From positions 1-34,237 of the forward strand of contig NZ_BCTR01000063.1 of NCBI RefSeq assembly GCF_002091475.1: a stretch of DNA of 34,237 nt, read 5' to 3'. The position numbers were made by a program, and so were the translations under genes. Shown piece by piece: positions 25,524 to 33,535 of the stretch (position 1 is its first letter; every line of letters starts with the position of its first letter). Below the pieces are notes generated by a model that was given only the letters and a program-made list of their open reading frames with translations, was not told where the DNA came from and did not search any database. This stretch comes from Sphingomonas azotifigens NBRC 15497 (GTDB taxonomy: Bacteria > Pseudomonadota > Alphaproteobacteria > Sphingomonadales > Sphingomonadaceae).

Positions 25524-27668
25524 ATGCGCCAATTCGTCCTTGTTGCGTCAACATGTGCGAGCGTCGCAGCGCTTGCCTGCGCCGTCCCCGCCACGGCGCA
25601 ATCGCAGGGGGCATCGAGCGGCCCCAAGGCACCCGATGCGGCCGCCGACGGCCAGCTCGCCGACATCGTCGTCACTGCCGAAAAGCGTCCGAGCACCCAG
25701 CAGCGCACGCCCATCGCGATCACCGTCGCGTCAGGCGCCGAGCTTGCCGCCAATGGCGCGACCGACGTGAACCAGCTGGCCAATCTCGCGCCGACGGTGC
25801 AGATCGCGCAGAACAACGCCAACACGCTCATCACCATCCGCGGCGTATCGAGCCGCGACTATACCGAGACCGGCGACCCGGCAGTCGCGGTGAGCATCGA
25901 CAATTTCTACCTGCAGCGCGCCTTCGCGCTCAATGCCGCGCTGTTCGACGTCGATCGCGTGGAGGTGCTGCGCGGCCCGCAGGGGACGCTGTACGGGCGC
26001 AACGCCACCGCCGGCGCGGTCAATATCACCACCAACAAGCCGACCGACAAGTACAGTCTCGATGCCTCCACCGAGATCGGCAACTACGGCACGATCAACG
26101 CCGAGGCTGCGGTCAATGCGCCGCTCACCTCCACCCTGTCGCTGCGCATCGCGGGTGCCCGCAAGGTGCACGACGGCTATCGCAACAACGCCCCGTCGAC
26201 GCGCGGGGACGATGGCGACACCACCGGCCTGCGCGCGCACCTGCTCTGGACGCCCGACAGTCGCTTCAGCGCACTGCTCACCGGCGAATATGTCAAGGTC
26301 GATGGGGTAGGCGCTGTCATCAAGGGCATTCCCTATGCCGGCGTGCAGCCGGACGGGACGCTGAACATCGGGTCGACCCGCACCTTTCCGCTGAACAACC
26401 AGGGCTATACCCATATCCTTGCCAAGGCGGTGCGCGGCGCGCTGACCTATGATCTCGGTTTCGCGACGGTCAGCTATTTCGGTGGCTATCAGAAATCGAC
26501 CCTCCACCGCGACAACGATCAGGACGGCGGCATGGCCGGCAACTTCGGTTTTCAGCAGAACGAGGACGTGTCGGACCAGAACCACGAACTGCGGATCGTT
26601 TCCAATGGAAGCTCGAAGTTCAGCTGGCAGGGGGGACTGTACTATTTCAAGGAAGTGGACGACCTGCTGACCTACTTCCAGGTGCACATCCCCAACAGTC
26701 TGCCGCTCAACTTCTACACCTTCAACTACAAGGTAAAATCCGAATCGAAGGCTGCGTTCGCGCAGATCGGCTATCAGCTGACCGATACGCTGAAGGCGGA
26801 GGGCGGGATCCGCTACACCGACGACAAGAAGAGCCAGATCGGCTACAACATCCTGGGCACACCGACGGTCAACCAGCTCAACAACCGCTATTCGGGCGAC
26901 AAGGTGACGTGGCATGCCGGCCTGAACTGGCAGCTGACGCCGACCAACCTGCTCTACGCCAAGGTCGATCGTGGCTACAAGGCGGGCGGCTATACCACCA
27001 CCGGGCAGTTCGGCCCCGAGAACATCACCGCCTATGAAGTGGGTGCCAAGAACCGGTTCCTGCAGAACACGCTGCAGCTGAACCTGTCGGGCTTCTATTA
27101 CGACTATTCCGACCTGCAGGTGCAGCAGAACGATCCGGCGACCGCGCTCAGCAACATCTACAATGCCGGCAAGGCGCGTCTGTTCGGCGGCGAGATCGAG
27201 ACCGTCTGGTCAGCGACTCCGGACGACAAGATCAACCTGAACATCGCCTATCTCAACGCCAAATATACCAGCTTCTGCACGGTGACGGCCGTGCCCTGCC
27301 CGGCGGCGAACGACTTTTCGGGCCACCGCCTGGTCCAGGCGCCCGAATGGTCGCTCGGCGGCGGCATCGAGCATGTGTTCCACCTCGGGGCCGCGTCGCT
27401 CACCGCGCGGGCGCAGAGCCGGTACCAGACGCGCAGTTACTTCACGATCCTCAACCGCCCGAGCGAGCAGCAAAAGGCCTATAGCAAAACCGACCTGCTG
27501 CTGACCTATGCACCGGACAAGGGGCCATGGTCGCTGACACTGTTCGTGCGCAACCTCGAGAATTCGACGATCCTCACCGATTCGGAGGAGGCGGGCTATG
27601 CGGGCGGCTATCTCGTCCAGTTCGCGCCGCCACGCACCTATGGCGCGCGCTTGGCCTTTTCCTTCTGA
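25524..27668 (+). CDS. TonB-dependent outer-membrane receptor (island 2)
   Basis: The 714-residue protein has a signal peptide (MRQFVLVASTCASVAALACA, cleavage probably after ATA before Gln), a TonB-box-like DIVVTAEKRP, and a plug domain with ITIRGVSSRDYTETGDPAV, VSIDNFYLQRAF and VLRGPQGTLYGRNATAGAV. The beta barrel closes with RLAFSF. It is shorter than the island 1 receptor. It is divergent from the isomerase/symporter/GMC operon, and the gap between them carries paired palindromic boxes, so the two sides are probably co-induced. The likely role is outer-membrane import of the compound that the GPH-type symporter then takes up. The substrate is unknown. Confidence 0.93.
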   Translation: MRQFVLVASTCASVAALACAVPATAQSQGASSGPKAPDAAADGQLADIVVTAEKRPSTQQRTPIAITVASGAELAANGATDVNQLANLAPTVQIAQNNANTLITIRGVSSRDYTETGDPAVAVSIDNFYLQRAFALNAALFDVDRVEVLRGPQGTLYGRNATAGAVNITTNKPTDKYSLDASTEIGNYGTINAEAAVNAPLTSTLSLRIAGARKVHDGYRNNAPSTRGDDGDTTGLRAHLLWTPDSRFSALLTGEYVKVDGVGAVIKGIPYAGVQPDGTLNIGSTRTFPLNNQGYTHILAKAVRGALTYDLGFATVSYFGGYQKSTLHRDNDQDGGMAGNFGFQQNEDVSDQNHELRIVSNGSSKFSWQGGLYYFKEVDDLLTYFQVHIPNSLPLNFYTFNYKVKSESKAAFAQIGYQLTDTLKAEGGIRYTDDKKSQIGYNILGTPTVNQLNNRYSGDKVTWHAGLNWQLTPTNLLYAKVDRGYKAGGYTTTGQFGPENITAYEVGAKNRFLQNTLQLNLSGFYYDYSDLQVQQNDPATALSNIYNAGKARLFGGEIETVWSATPDDKINLNIAYLNAKYTSFCTVTAVPCPAANDFSGHRLVQAPEWSLGGGIEHVFHLGAASLTARAQSRYQTRSYFTILNRPSEQQKAYSKTDLLLTYAPDKGPWSLTLFVRNLENSTILTDSEEAGYAGGYLVQFAPPRTYGARLAFSF

Positions 27669-27673
27669 CCAAT

Positions 27674-27705
27674 GGCCGGGCGGCGCCGGGAAGCGCTGCC
27701 GGGCC
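27674..27705 (+). terminator. GC-rich hairpin after the island 2 receptor gene
   Basis: A 13-bp stem (27674-27686 with 27693-27705), with one mismatch and one G-U pair and a 6-nt loop CGGGAA, begins 6 bp after the stop codon. There is no T-run, so it may act as a Rho-assisted terminator or only protect the transcript end. Confidence 0.45.
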
Positions 27706-28655
27706 GGTACTCCACGGGCGTGATCGGAACAGGCGCCGTTACCCCAGCCGGCGCCAGTCGGCAGCGCGCAGCTCGCCCCTGGCCTCCTTGTCCCGAATAG
27801 GTGTGAGCTACTCTACTGCCGCTTCCAATCGGTTCGACGACCGGGTCGACAAGATGGGACTCGTCACGACCCTGGCGGACAAGGCAGCTGACGGGGGACT
27901 CAGGCGGGTGCGAACCAATCTCAGGAGCCCGAAATCGGGCGTTCTCCAGATCTTTCTGCTGTCTCAGCCGGACTTCGTGCCGCCTATCCCATAAGGCGTC
28001 ATTACGCGAAGCGGCAGGAAAATGGCGGATTTCCTGGGGCGCGAGGATGTGACCACATATGGAAGCGAACTTCACCTGTTATGGCGAAGCGCGGGAACGC
28101 TGCTGGATGTCTGCGGAGAGGTGGATGGTGCGGGGACGGAATCGAACTGGTTGAAATACGAAAGTTATTTCAAAGACTTGAACAAGATACCGTCAGCCCA
28201 GATACCGTGCGATATACCGTCACCTGCAAATGTGGGGAGGGTTCGATTCCAAAATAGCTGATGATTTCAGCTCTGTGTTAGCCGAACCCGGGACGGGACA
28301 TTGCCACCCGGTGCACAGAAATGCAAATTTGGGAAAGAAGCGTTGGGTGTTCGACTTCCGCGGTGCCTGCGGTTGTGAAGTCAACGATCCCACCGTGCTT
28401 GGACCCGGCAAGACGCCTGCACCAGACGCGCGCACGTTCCGGAGTTCACCCGCTGGCGATGCGAAGAATGGGACTTTTCCGCCATTCGCCAGCGACGTGT
28501 CGAACGGCGGGTCTGGCCAAGAGCCGACATCGGCTTCTTCATAACCGGGATCACCGAACGACAGAGATTGGGCCGTTAGGTGACCGGCAGGCTGAAGAGC
28601 TAGGGACTGCGATAGCCGCCTTTCCTGAGCGCGGCGAGACGGAGACGGTTGCGAC
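27706..28655. other. Gene-poor stretch at the edge of the accessory region
   Basis: About 950 bp hold no convincing gene. The longest frames with a start codon, such as a 79-residue one at 28022-28261 and a 104-residue one at 28230-28544, lack recognisable motifs and clear ribosome sites. A triple ATACCGT repeat lies at 28187-28220. Sequences such as GGTTCGATTCC near 28240 resemble a tRNA T-arm but no cloverleaf forms. It may be decayed DNA at an insertion boundary. Confidence 0.5.
28187..28220. repeat. Three short ATACCGT direct repeats
   Basis: ATACCGT occurs at 28187-28193, 28202-28208 and 28214-28220, the first two within AGATACCGT and the first and third followed by CA. Short repeated arms like these can bind tyrosine recombinases beside attachment sites, but no integrase gene is in the window. 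Confidence 0.35.
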
Positions 28656-29690
28656 TCACTTCAGAGACGGATCAATGATTTCCGAGCCATGGACATAACC
28701 CTTGCCGACCGCGATCGTGGCCTTTCTGGTGAAGAGATCCAGCTTCCACTCATCGCTTCCTACTCCTTTCTGGGAAACGTCGACCCCCTCTGCTATGCGC
28801 CTCGTGAATGCCAACGTGATCAGTCGGTCTCTTTCCGCAGCGGTCAGGCGGGCCTTTTCCTGCGGCCAGAGCATCTGGTTCTTGGCGCAATCTTGCTTGT
28901 TGATGTGCATGGAGTTGTCCATGCACATGCTCTTGTACCACAGCATGATGCTGTCGAACGCGGTGGCCGCGTCGTCATTCACGCTCTTCGTGATGCGCCT
29001 GATCGCGTTGTCGGTGAGGACCCTCTTCCCTAGCTGCGTTCTGACGTCGATAGCCCACGCCTGCTGCCAGTAGGCCGGGCGCGGATTGTGATAGATGTTT
29101 TGGAAATCGTCCACCGATGCCGTGAACGCCTTTGAATAGAGGTCCATCTGAACTTGGCGCATCAGCCTGTCGTTGAAAAGGGCATCAAGTTCCCGAGCGA
29201 AATCGGGCTTGAGTTTCGGGTTCGCGTCCCGAGGCAGGTCCCGCCAACTGCTGTATATAAGGTCCTTGCAGGAAGCGCTCACGACCGGGTTCAGGCATTC
29301 GGCGAAGAACTGCCTGCCAAACGTCGGCATCAGATTGTCGATGTAGGTCGAGCGGTACGGCTCGTTGTCGAAATGCGACAGGTAAATTCTGAGGAGGGGC
29401 TGCAGCGATCGCTTGCCTAAGTTCCACTGCATGATGCCCACCGAGAGGAACTGGGCGTCTGGATTGGAAGATCCCGCCCAGCATCCGTTGGTTTCGAACT
29501 GCGACGTTACGTGCATGGCGCGGAACAGATCGTCCGTGGAAAGCTTGTGGGCGCTAAGCAGATTCGCGACGTTATCGGCTATCTTGACATCGGTATCGAC
29601 CCCAGCCGTGGGACGGCATTCCGCCTTGCACTCCGTCGCGGACACGAGGACGAGGACTGGCAACAAGATGACGGCAATGCAACGGATCAT
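28656..29690 (-). CDS. Secreted lysozyme-like protein of unknown family
   Basis: The 344-residue protein begins with a signal peptide (MIRCIAVILLPVLVLVSATE) and GGGGGG stands 5 nt before the ATG at 29690. An upstream ATG would add an unlikely extension. The mature part contains FETNGCWAGSS followed by FLSVGIMQWNLGKRSLQPLL. A glutamate followed by a GxxQWNxG-type block is reminiscent of lysozyme-fold muramidases and chitosanase-like enzymes, with Glu in FETNG as the possible acid. Several cysteines suggest disulphides and an exported protein. It follows the large secreted protein gene after 94 bp on the same strand, so they probably form an operon. The enzyme class is only a suggestion. Confidence 0.65.
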   Translation of the reverse strand: MIRCIAVILLPVLVLVSATECKAECRPTAGVDTDVKIADNVANLLSAHKLSTDDLFRAMHVTSQFETNGCWAGSSNPDAQFLSVGIMQWNLGKRSLQPLLRIYLSHFDNEPYRSTYIDNLMPTFGRQFFAECLNPVVSASCKDLIYSSWRDLPRDANPKLKPDFARELDALFNDRLMRQVQMDLYSKAFTASVDDFQNIYHNPRPAYWQQAWAIDVRTQLGKRVLTDNAIRRITKSVNDDAATAFDSIMLWYKSMCMDNSMHINKQDCAKNQMLWPQEKARLTAAERDRLITLAFTRRIAEGVDVSQKGVGSDEWKLDLFTRKATIAVGKGYVHGSEIIDPSLK

Positions 29691-29784
29691 GTTAGCCCCC
29701 CAATTCGCCTCGTGCTCGGTATGTTGCTGCAGCGGACGATCGGCAACCGAGGCAACCGACCTAACGGAATCAATGATAGCGGTT

Positions 29785-31524
29785 TCAGTCTCCAGCCAGC
29801 ATCTGTGGCCGGTATCCGCTATCGCACACTGGTCCACCGAGTTGCCGCAGCATCGCCTGCCTGGCGCTCGGCGGGAGCGCCGTCATCACGTCCATCTGCG
29901 CAATCTTGGAGGTGCTGCCCCCCGGGGTCTCGTTAAACGAGGCGATGATCGCTACTTCCTTGCCGGCACTGGGCCCGCCGTTCTGACCGATCTTGCCTAT
30001 CGCGATCATCAGTGAATGGGCACCGAAAGTCCTGGCGTAGCCGGTGGGATCGGCATTGATGTCGAAATAAGCATAGCAGCCCACGGTTTCGAGCAGCGCC
30101 TGTTCGCGGTATTCGGCGACCGAGATGCCGTCGCCGTTCGCTGCCGTCTTCGATTGGCGCAGGAGCGCGGCGTCAGGATCGTTAAATTGGAGCGGATAGG
30201 CGAAGATAAGGCTGCCGTATCTGTTCTGATCTACCCAGGCCGGAGAGACGAAGAACCGCGCAAAAGCCGTCCTGACATCTGTCACGATTTGCATCTGAGC
30301 GACCGTCGGCGCCTGCCCCGGCGCAGGCGGCGGAACCGGTGGTGGGGAGGGTGTTAAACCGAGGGGTTGGATCACATGCCACATGTTGCTGAGGCACGGC
30401 AGGCTGTCGATGGTGCTCCCTTGATCTTTGCCAGCCGCCACCCGCCAGCGTGTTTCGGCCCACAATACCAAGGCAGCGTCCCGGTCCGACAGCCCCATGC
30501 CGGTGATCGATCCTGCCAAATTGTTGCAGGCTAGGTTGAGCTCGCCGGCCTGAGCCGTTTGATAGGCGTTCACCTGGCTCGAAAACTGCTTCTCAACGTA
30601 GTCGCCGATCGTACCGTCGGTTGAGATTGCCGCCGGGCTTGCCCCGATCCGGAAAGGCGACCTTAGCACCGCGGAGGTTTGTTGGCCGTCCAATGTGATA
30701 ATCGAATCTACGGGTATCAGCTGCGCGATGAGGACCATCTTGGGCAATCCGACGACATCGGTCTCGGAATTCGTCAACGACCATGTGAATGGCGCGGCGA
30801 CGGGCCCTGCTTGAATGACGGCGTGCTGGACAAAGATCGATGTCGAATCGACGGATGCCGCCGAGAGAGCGTTCGTCATCGTCTTGATGAGCGGCGTGGC
30901 GATCGGCCCTGGGATTCCGGCCAGCGTGCTGGCAGCGGAGACAGCAGTTGCTACGTTCGCTTGGACCTGTGGATCTATCTTTTTCGAAAGATGATAATTG
31001 GGCGCGAGATCGAACGTCCCATTGGTATTTGAATTGTTTCTAACGTAGTAGATTGGAGAACTATATTTGAGAACATCTATCTTTATGTTGCATTTTGAGC
31101 CAAGGAACTTCTTTTCCTTTGTTAGATCGAATGGCGTGAAGTCTACGAAAGTCGAGGTGCCATTGTTGGGAAGAGTGATCTTCAAGCCAAAGGTTGCCTG
31201 CCGATTCCCAGCGAGAAGCGCATCGAGATTGATGTCCCAGATACCGTGCTTCGGGCACTGATCCAGCGCGACGTCATTCTGCGCATCCGGAATGTAGATG
31301 ACTACGCGCAGCTGCGCGTAGCCGTCGTTAGACAGAGATTTCTCACCTGCTGCCAGCAGTCCGAGCGCGTGAAGCTGATCAGGCGAGACGACAGGCGACT
31401 GCGCAAAGGCTTCCGGCGCAGTCGAAAATGCTATGATCATTGTTAGTGCGGCGAGCCGAAGGCACCTGAGAACATGCCCAGGCGCACAGAACCATTCCAC
31501 GAAATCGATCGACGCGATCTGCAT
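29785..31524 (-). CDS. Large secreted protein of unknown function
   Basis: The 579-residue protein, read from the ATG at 31524, has a signal peptide with a long N-region and cleavage likely after Ala41 (TAPEAFA, then Gln). The frame stays open further upstream to 31806, but that extension would bury the signal peptide. The mature protein has a beta-rich N-terminal half, an Ala/Ser-rich central segment (ANVATAVSAASTLAG), a proline linker (PSPPPVPPPAPGQAP) and a C-terminal domain of about 170 residues containing GCYAYFDINADPTGYARTFG. I do not recognise any domain. It is co-directional with the lysozyme-like gene, so the two may be exported together. Confidence 0.65.
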   Translation of the reverse strand: MQIASIDFVEWFCAPGHVLRCLRLAALTMIIAFSTAPEAFAQSPVVSPDQLHALGLLAAGEKSLSNDGYAQLRVVIYIPDAQNDVALDQCPKHGIWDINLDALLAGNRQATFGLKITLPNNGTSTFVDFTPFDLTKEKKFLGSKCNIKIDVLKYSSPIYYVRNNSNTNGTFDLAPNYHLSKKIDPQVQANVATAVSAASTLAGIPGPIATPLIKTMTNALSAASVDSTSIFVQHAVIQAGPVAAPFTWSLTNSETDVVGLPKMVLIAQLIPVDSIITLDGQQTSAVLRSPFRIGASPAAISTDGTIGDYVEKQFSSQVNAYQTAQAGELNLACNNLAGSITGMGLSDRDAALVLWAETRWRVAAGKDQGSTIDSLPCLSNMWHVIQPLGLTPSPPPVPPPAPGQAPTVAQMQIVTDVRTAFARFFVSPAWVDQNRYGSLIFAYPLQFNDPDAALLRQSKTAANGDGISVAEYREQALLETVGCYAYFDINADPTGYARTFGAHSLMIAIGKIGQNGGPSAGKEVAIIASFNETPGGSTSKIAQMDVMTALPPSARQAMLRQLGGPVCDSGYRPQMLAGD

Positions 31525-31903
31525 ATCAGACGGCCCCCATGACCCCAGCGTAATCTGGATCAGATGCTGCCACAGAGTCCAGAGGCCATCAATTGGATTC
31601 GCGGAGATCGATTCGCTGCAGCTGCAACAGGTTTTCTTGTTCGCGGGTGACCTAAACACTCGGCCAATCTTTGGCATTGTCGGTCGTCGCCATGAATAGC
31701 CGCTTATAGAAGCGGTGTTCGGCATCTCGATCGGCGGAAACTGGGGCGCGAAACTGACTTGCGGCTGGCGACTTATAGTGACTGATAGGGCTGCAGAAAA
31801 ATTCAATCGACCGTCTCCTGTCTATCGAACGCGATTGGATGCGACGGCTTGACGATTATACTGGCCCGGATGCACAGTCCCCGGACCGCCACTTGGGGCC
31901 GTT
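31525..31903. other. Divergent gap between the secreted-protein genes
   Basis: This 379-bp stretch separates the minus-strand secreted-protein gene from the plus-strand glucosaminidase remnant. It holds a perfect short hairpin at 31700-31715 (CCGCTT, loop ATAG, AAGCGG) and a possible plus-strand promoter at 31835-31862. An open frame continuing from the minus-strand gene runs through most of it but looks non-coding. Confidence 0.5.
31835..31862 (+). promoter_or_regulatory. Possible sigma-70 promoter before the broken glucosaminidase gene
   Basis: TTGGAT (31835-31840) and TATACT (31857-31862) are separated by 16 nt and lie about 42 bp before the ATG at 31904. The -10 is a good match. Confidence 0.4.
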
Positions 31904-32523
31904 ATGGGCGAGGCAGCTCTCATCCTTGCGGCATTGTCCGCAGCTAGCGTCCGAGACCCGAACGCACTCAATCGCTCGGGCAAGGGAGACTGGTGCTACG
32001 CGCCAACGCAATCCCTCTCCGCATCCGAGAAGCGGACTTTCGTCGGAGAAATCGGCGCGAGCGCCATTGCTGCCGAGCGCCGCTGGCACGTACCAGCACC
32101 GAATTTAGCCGCGATGGCAATCCAGGAGTCGGGCTATGGAACGACGCGCCTCGCGGTCAGCGCGAACAATATCTATGGCTTCAAGTGGCCCGGCGAGAGT
32201 CTCGCGCGCGGCCTCGGCAAATTCGTTCTGTCGTGCCAGCCCGATTGGGATACAGGCAAGATCTATATCAGTTTCGCCACGCGCGCTGATGCGGTCGATT
32301 TTGTTGCCAGCCGACTGAGCCAGAGCCGCAGTTATGCCACCGCGACGGCACGCTATTGGACTGATTCGGCACCGGAAAGGACCGCAACAAGGCGGCGCTC
32401 GCTTGGCTTCGCGCGATCGCGCCGTACTATAACTATGCTCCCGCGGACTAGGTTCGGACGATCACCAAGCTGGCGGGCGACCCGATCGGCGACGGATCCG
32501 AAAACCTCTGGGTTCTACGGTAG
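31904..32523 (+). pseudogene. Broken FlgJ/Bax-type glucosaminidase
   Basis: The first part encodes a peptidoglycan glucosaminidase domain: LAAMAIQESGYGTTRLAVSA with the catalytic Glu, then NNIYGFKWPGE and ADAVDFVASRLSQSRSY. After RYWTDS (near 32367) the frame changes. The family-like continuation, GTGKDRNKAALAWLRAIAPYYN, is read in another frame from about 32368 and is then cut by TAG at 32449-32451, where a Tyr codon would fit. Beyond it the same frame runs on to a stop at 32521-32523. One missing G near 32368 would restore the first junction, but the TAG would still truncate the end. No signal peptide is visible. It is probably inactive or shortened, unless the frame change is a sequencing error. 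Confidence 0.7.
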
Positions 32524-32575
32524 TCTGGAACCGACGGTCATCCGACCGGCGGACAATGAAGGTACGAGTGCTCGT

Positions 32576-33535
32576 ATGCCCCGCTCATTGATCGTCCTTG
32601 CCGCCGTATGGCTTGTTGCCGGCCCGCTGACCGCCTCTCCTGCCAGCGTGAAGTCGCTGACCGCGCAGCAATACATTCAGCGCGACGGGCTCGACAAAGG
32701 CATCCGCAATTTCGTCGCAGCCAAGCTGAAACCGCGGCCATATTTCATGGGCCGGTCTGTCAACGATTGCCCGGTGGTGACGCCGGCACCGCCGGGTTTC
32801 GATGGCGCCGAAGTGGTCGAGTGCACTTACACCGAGGCCGGTTTGGACGGGTGGGTCCGGCTTGCCATCCCCACGGCCGGGAAGCTGTCGGACTGGATCA
32901 TTGCGGCGGCCAAAAAGTGCCGGAAGCCGGAGGTCTGCGCCGCAACGCTGGCGACCTACACCTGGAATTCAAACAATTACTCTTTCCCGATCGCAGGAAA
33001 TATTGTCGAGCCCGGGACGTCGGCAGGCGGTCAAAGCTCCGATCCGACCAACCTGATCTTTGTCTATGGCGTCACCATCGCGCGGCCTTCGTTTCTCGAC
33101 GGCAAGACCAAATATGGAAAGGACGCCAAAGGAATTGCGAACCTCCCGATCGATGACCAGAAGCGGTGCTCGCTCTCGCTTCTCGCAGTTGCAGACGGCG
33201 ATATCCCCGAACCGGTGCCGTTAGACACGAACCGATCGTGCACCAAGCTTATTCCGGCACAGGTGTCGCGCCCAGCTGCTATCCGTCAAGATATCTACAT
33301 TGCGTATGGCGATCCGACAAAGTCGAGGGCGCAGCGATTTTCTGCTGCCGGGACGTCGTGCCCGGCCTCCGCTCGCAAGGTGGAGTGGCTGGCAATCAGC
33401 AAGAACGGCTTCATAGATGCCCTACGCACCGGCGATCATCCACTCTATGACGCGGCTGCTCGCGCTCTCGATGCCGGTGAAAGCGCGAACGACCTCGGAC
33501 GCAAGAAATGTCCGAAAAGCAGGTCTCGTCGCTAA
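32576..33535 (+). CDS. Cysteine-rich secreted protein of unknown function
   Basis: The 319-residue protein starts with a signal peptide (MPRSLIVLAAVWLVAGPLTA). The same open frame continues upstream into the out-of-frame tail of the glucosaminidase remnant, but the signal peptide marks the ATG at 32576 as the real start. The mature protein has at least eight cysteines (DCPVV, VECTY, KKCRKPEVC, KRCSL, RSCTK, TSCPAS, KKCPK), suggesting disulphide bonds outside the cytoplasm, and ends in a basic tail. No domain was recognised. Its position next to the cell-wall hydrolase remnant and opposite two other exported proteins suggests a shared envelope-related theme. Confidence 0.65.
   Translation: MPRSLIVLAAVWLVAGPLTASPASVKSLTAQQYIQRDGLDKGIRNFVAAKLKPRPYFMGRSVNDCPVVTPAPPGFDGAEVVECTYTEAGLDGWVRLAIPTAGKLSDWIIAAAKKCRKPEVCAATLATYTWNSNNYSFPIAGNIVEPGTSAGGQSSDPTNLIFVYGVTIARPSFLDGKTKYGKDAKGIANLPIDDQKRCSLSLLAVADGDIPEPVPLDTNRSCTKLIPAQVSRPAAIRQDIYIAYGDPTKSRAQRFSAAGTSCPASARKVEWLAISKNGFIDALRTGDHPLYDAAARALDAGESANDLGRKKCPKSRSRR

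Noticed and set aside
28131..28250. tRNA-like T-arm fragments (GGTTCGATTCC-type sequences on both strands)
   Set aside because: The flanking bases do not form a T-stem, and no acceptor, D or anticodon arms could be built, so no tRNA gene is called.
28022..28261. A 79-residue open frame in the gene-poor stretch
   Set aside because: It has no clear ribosome site, no recognisable motif and no conserved neighbour. It could be chance.
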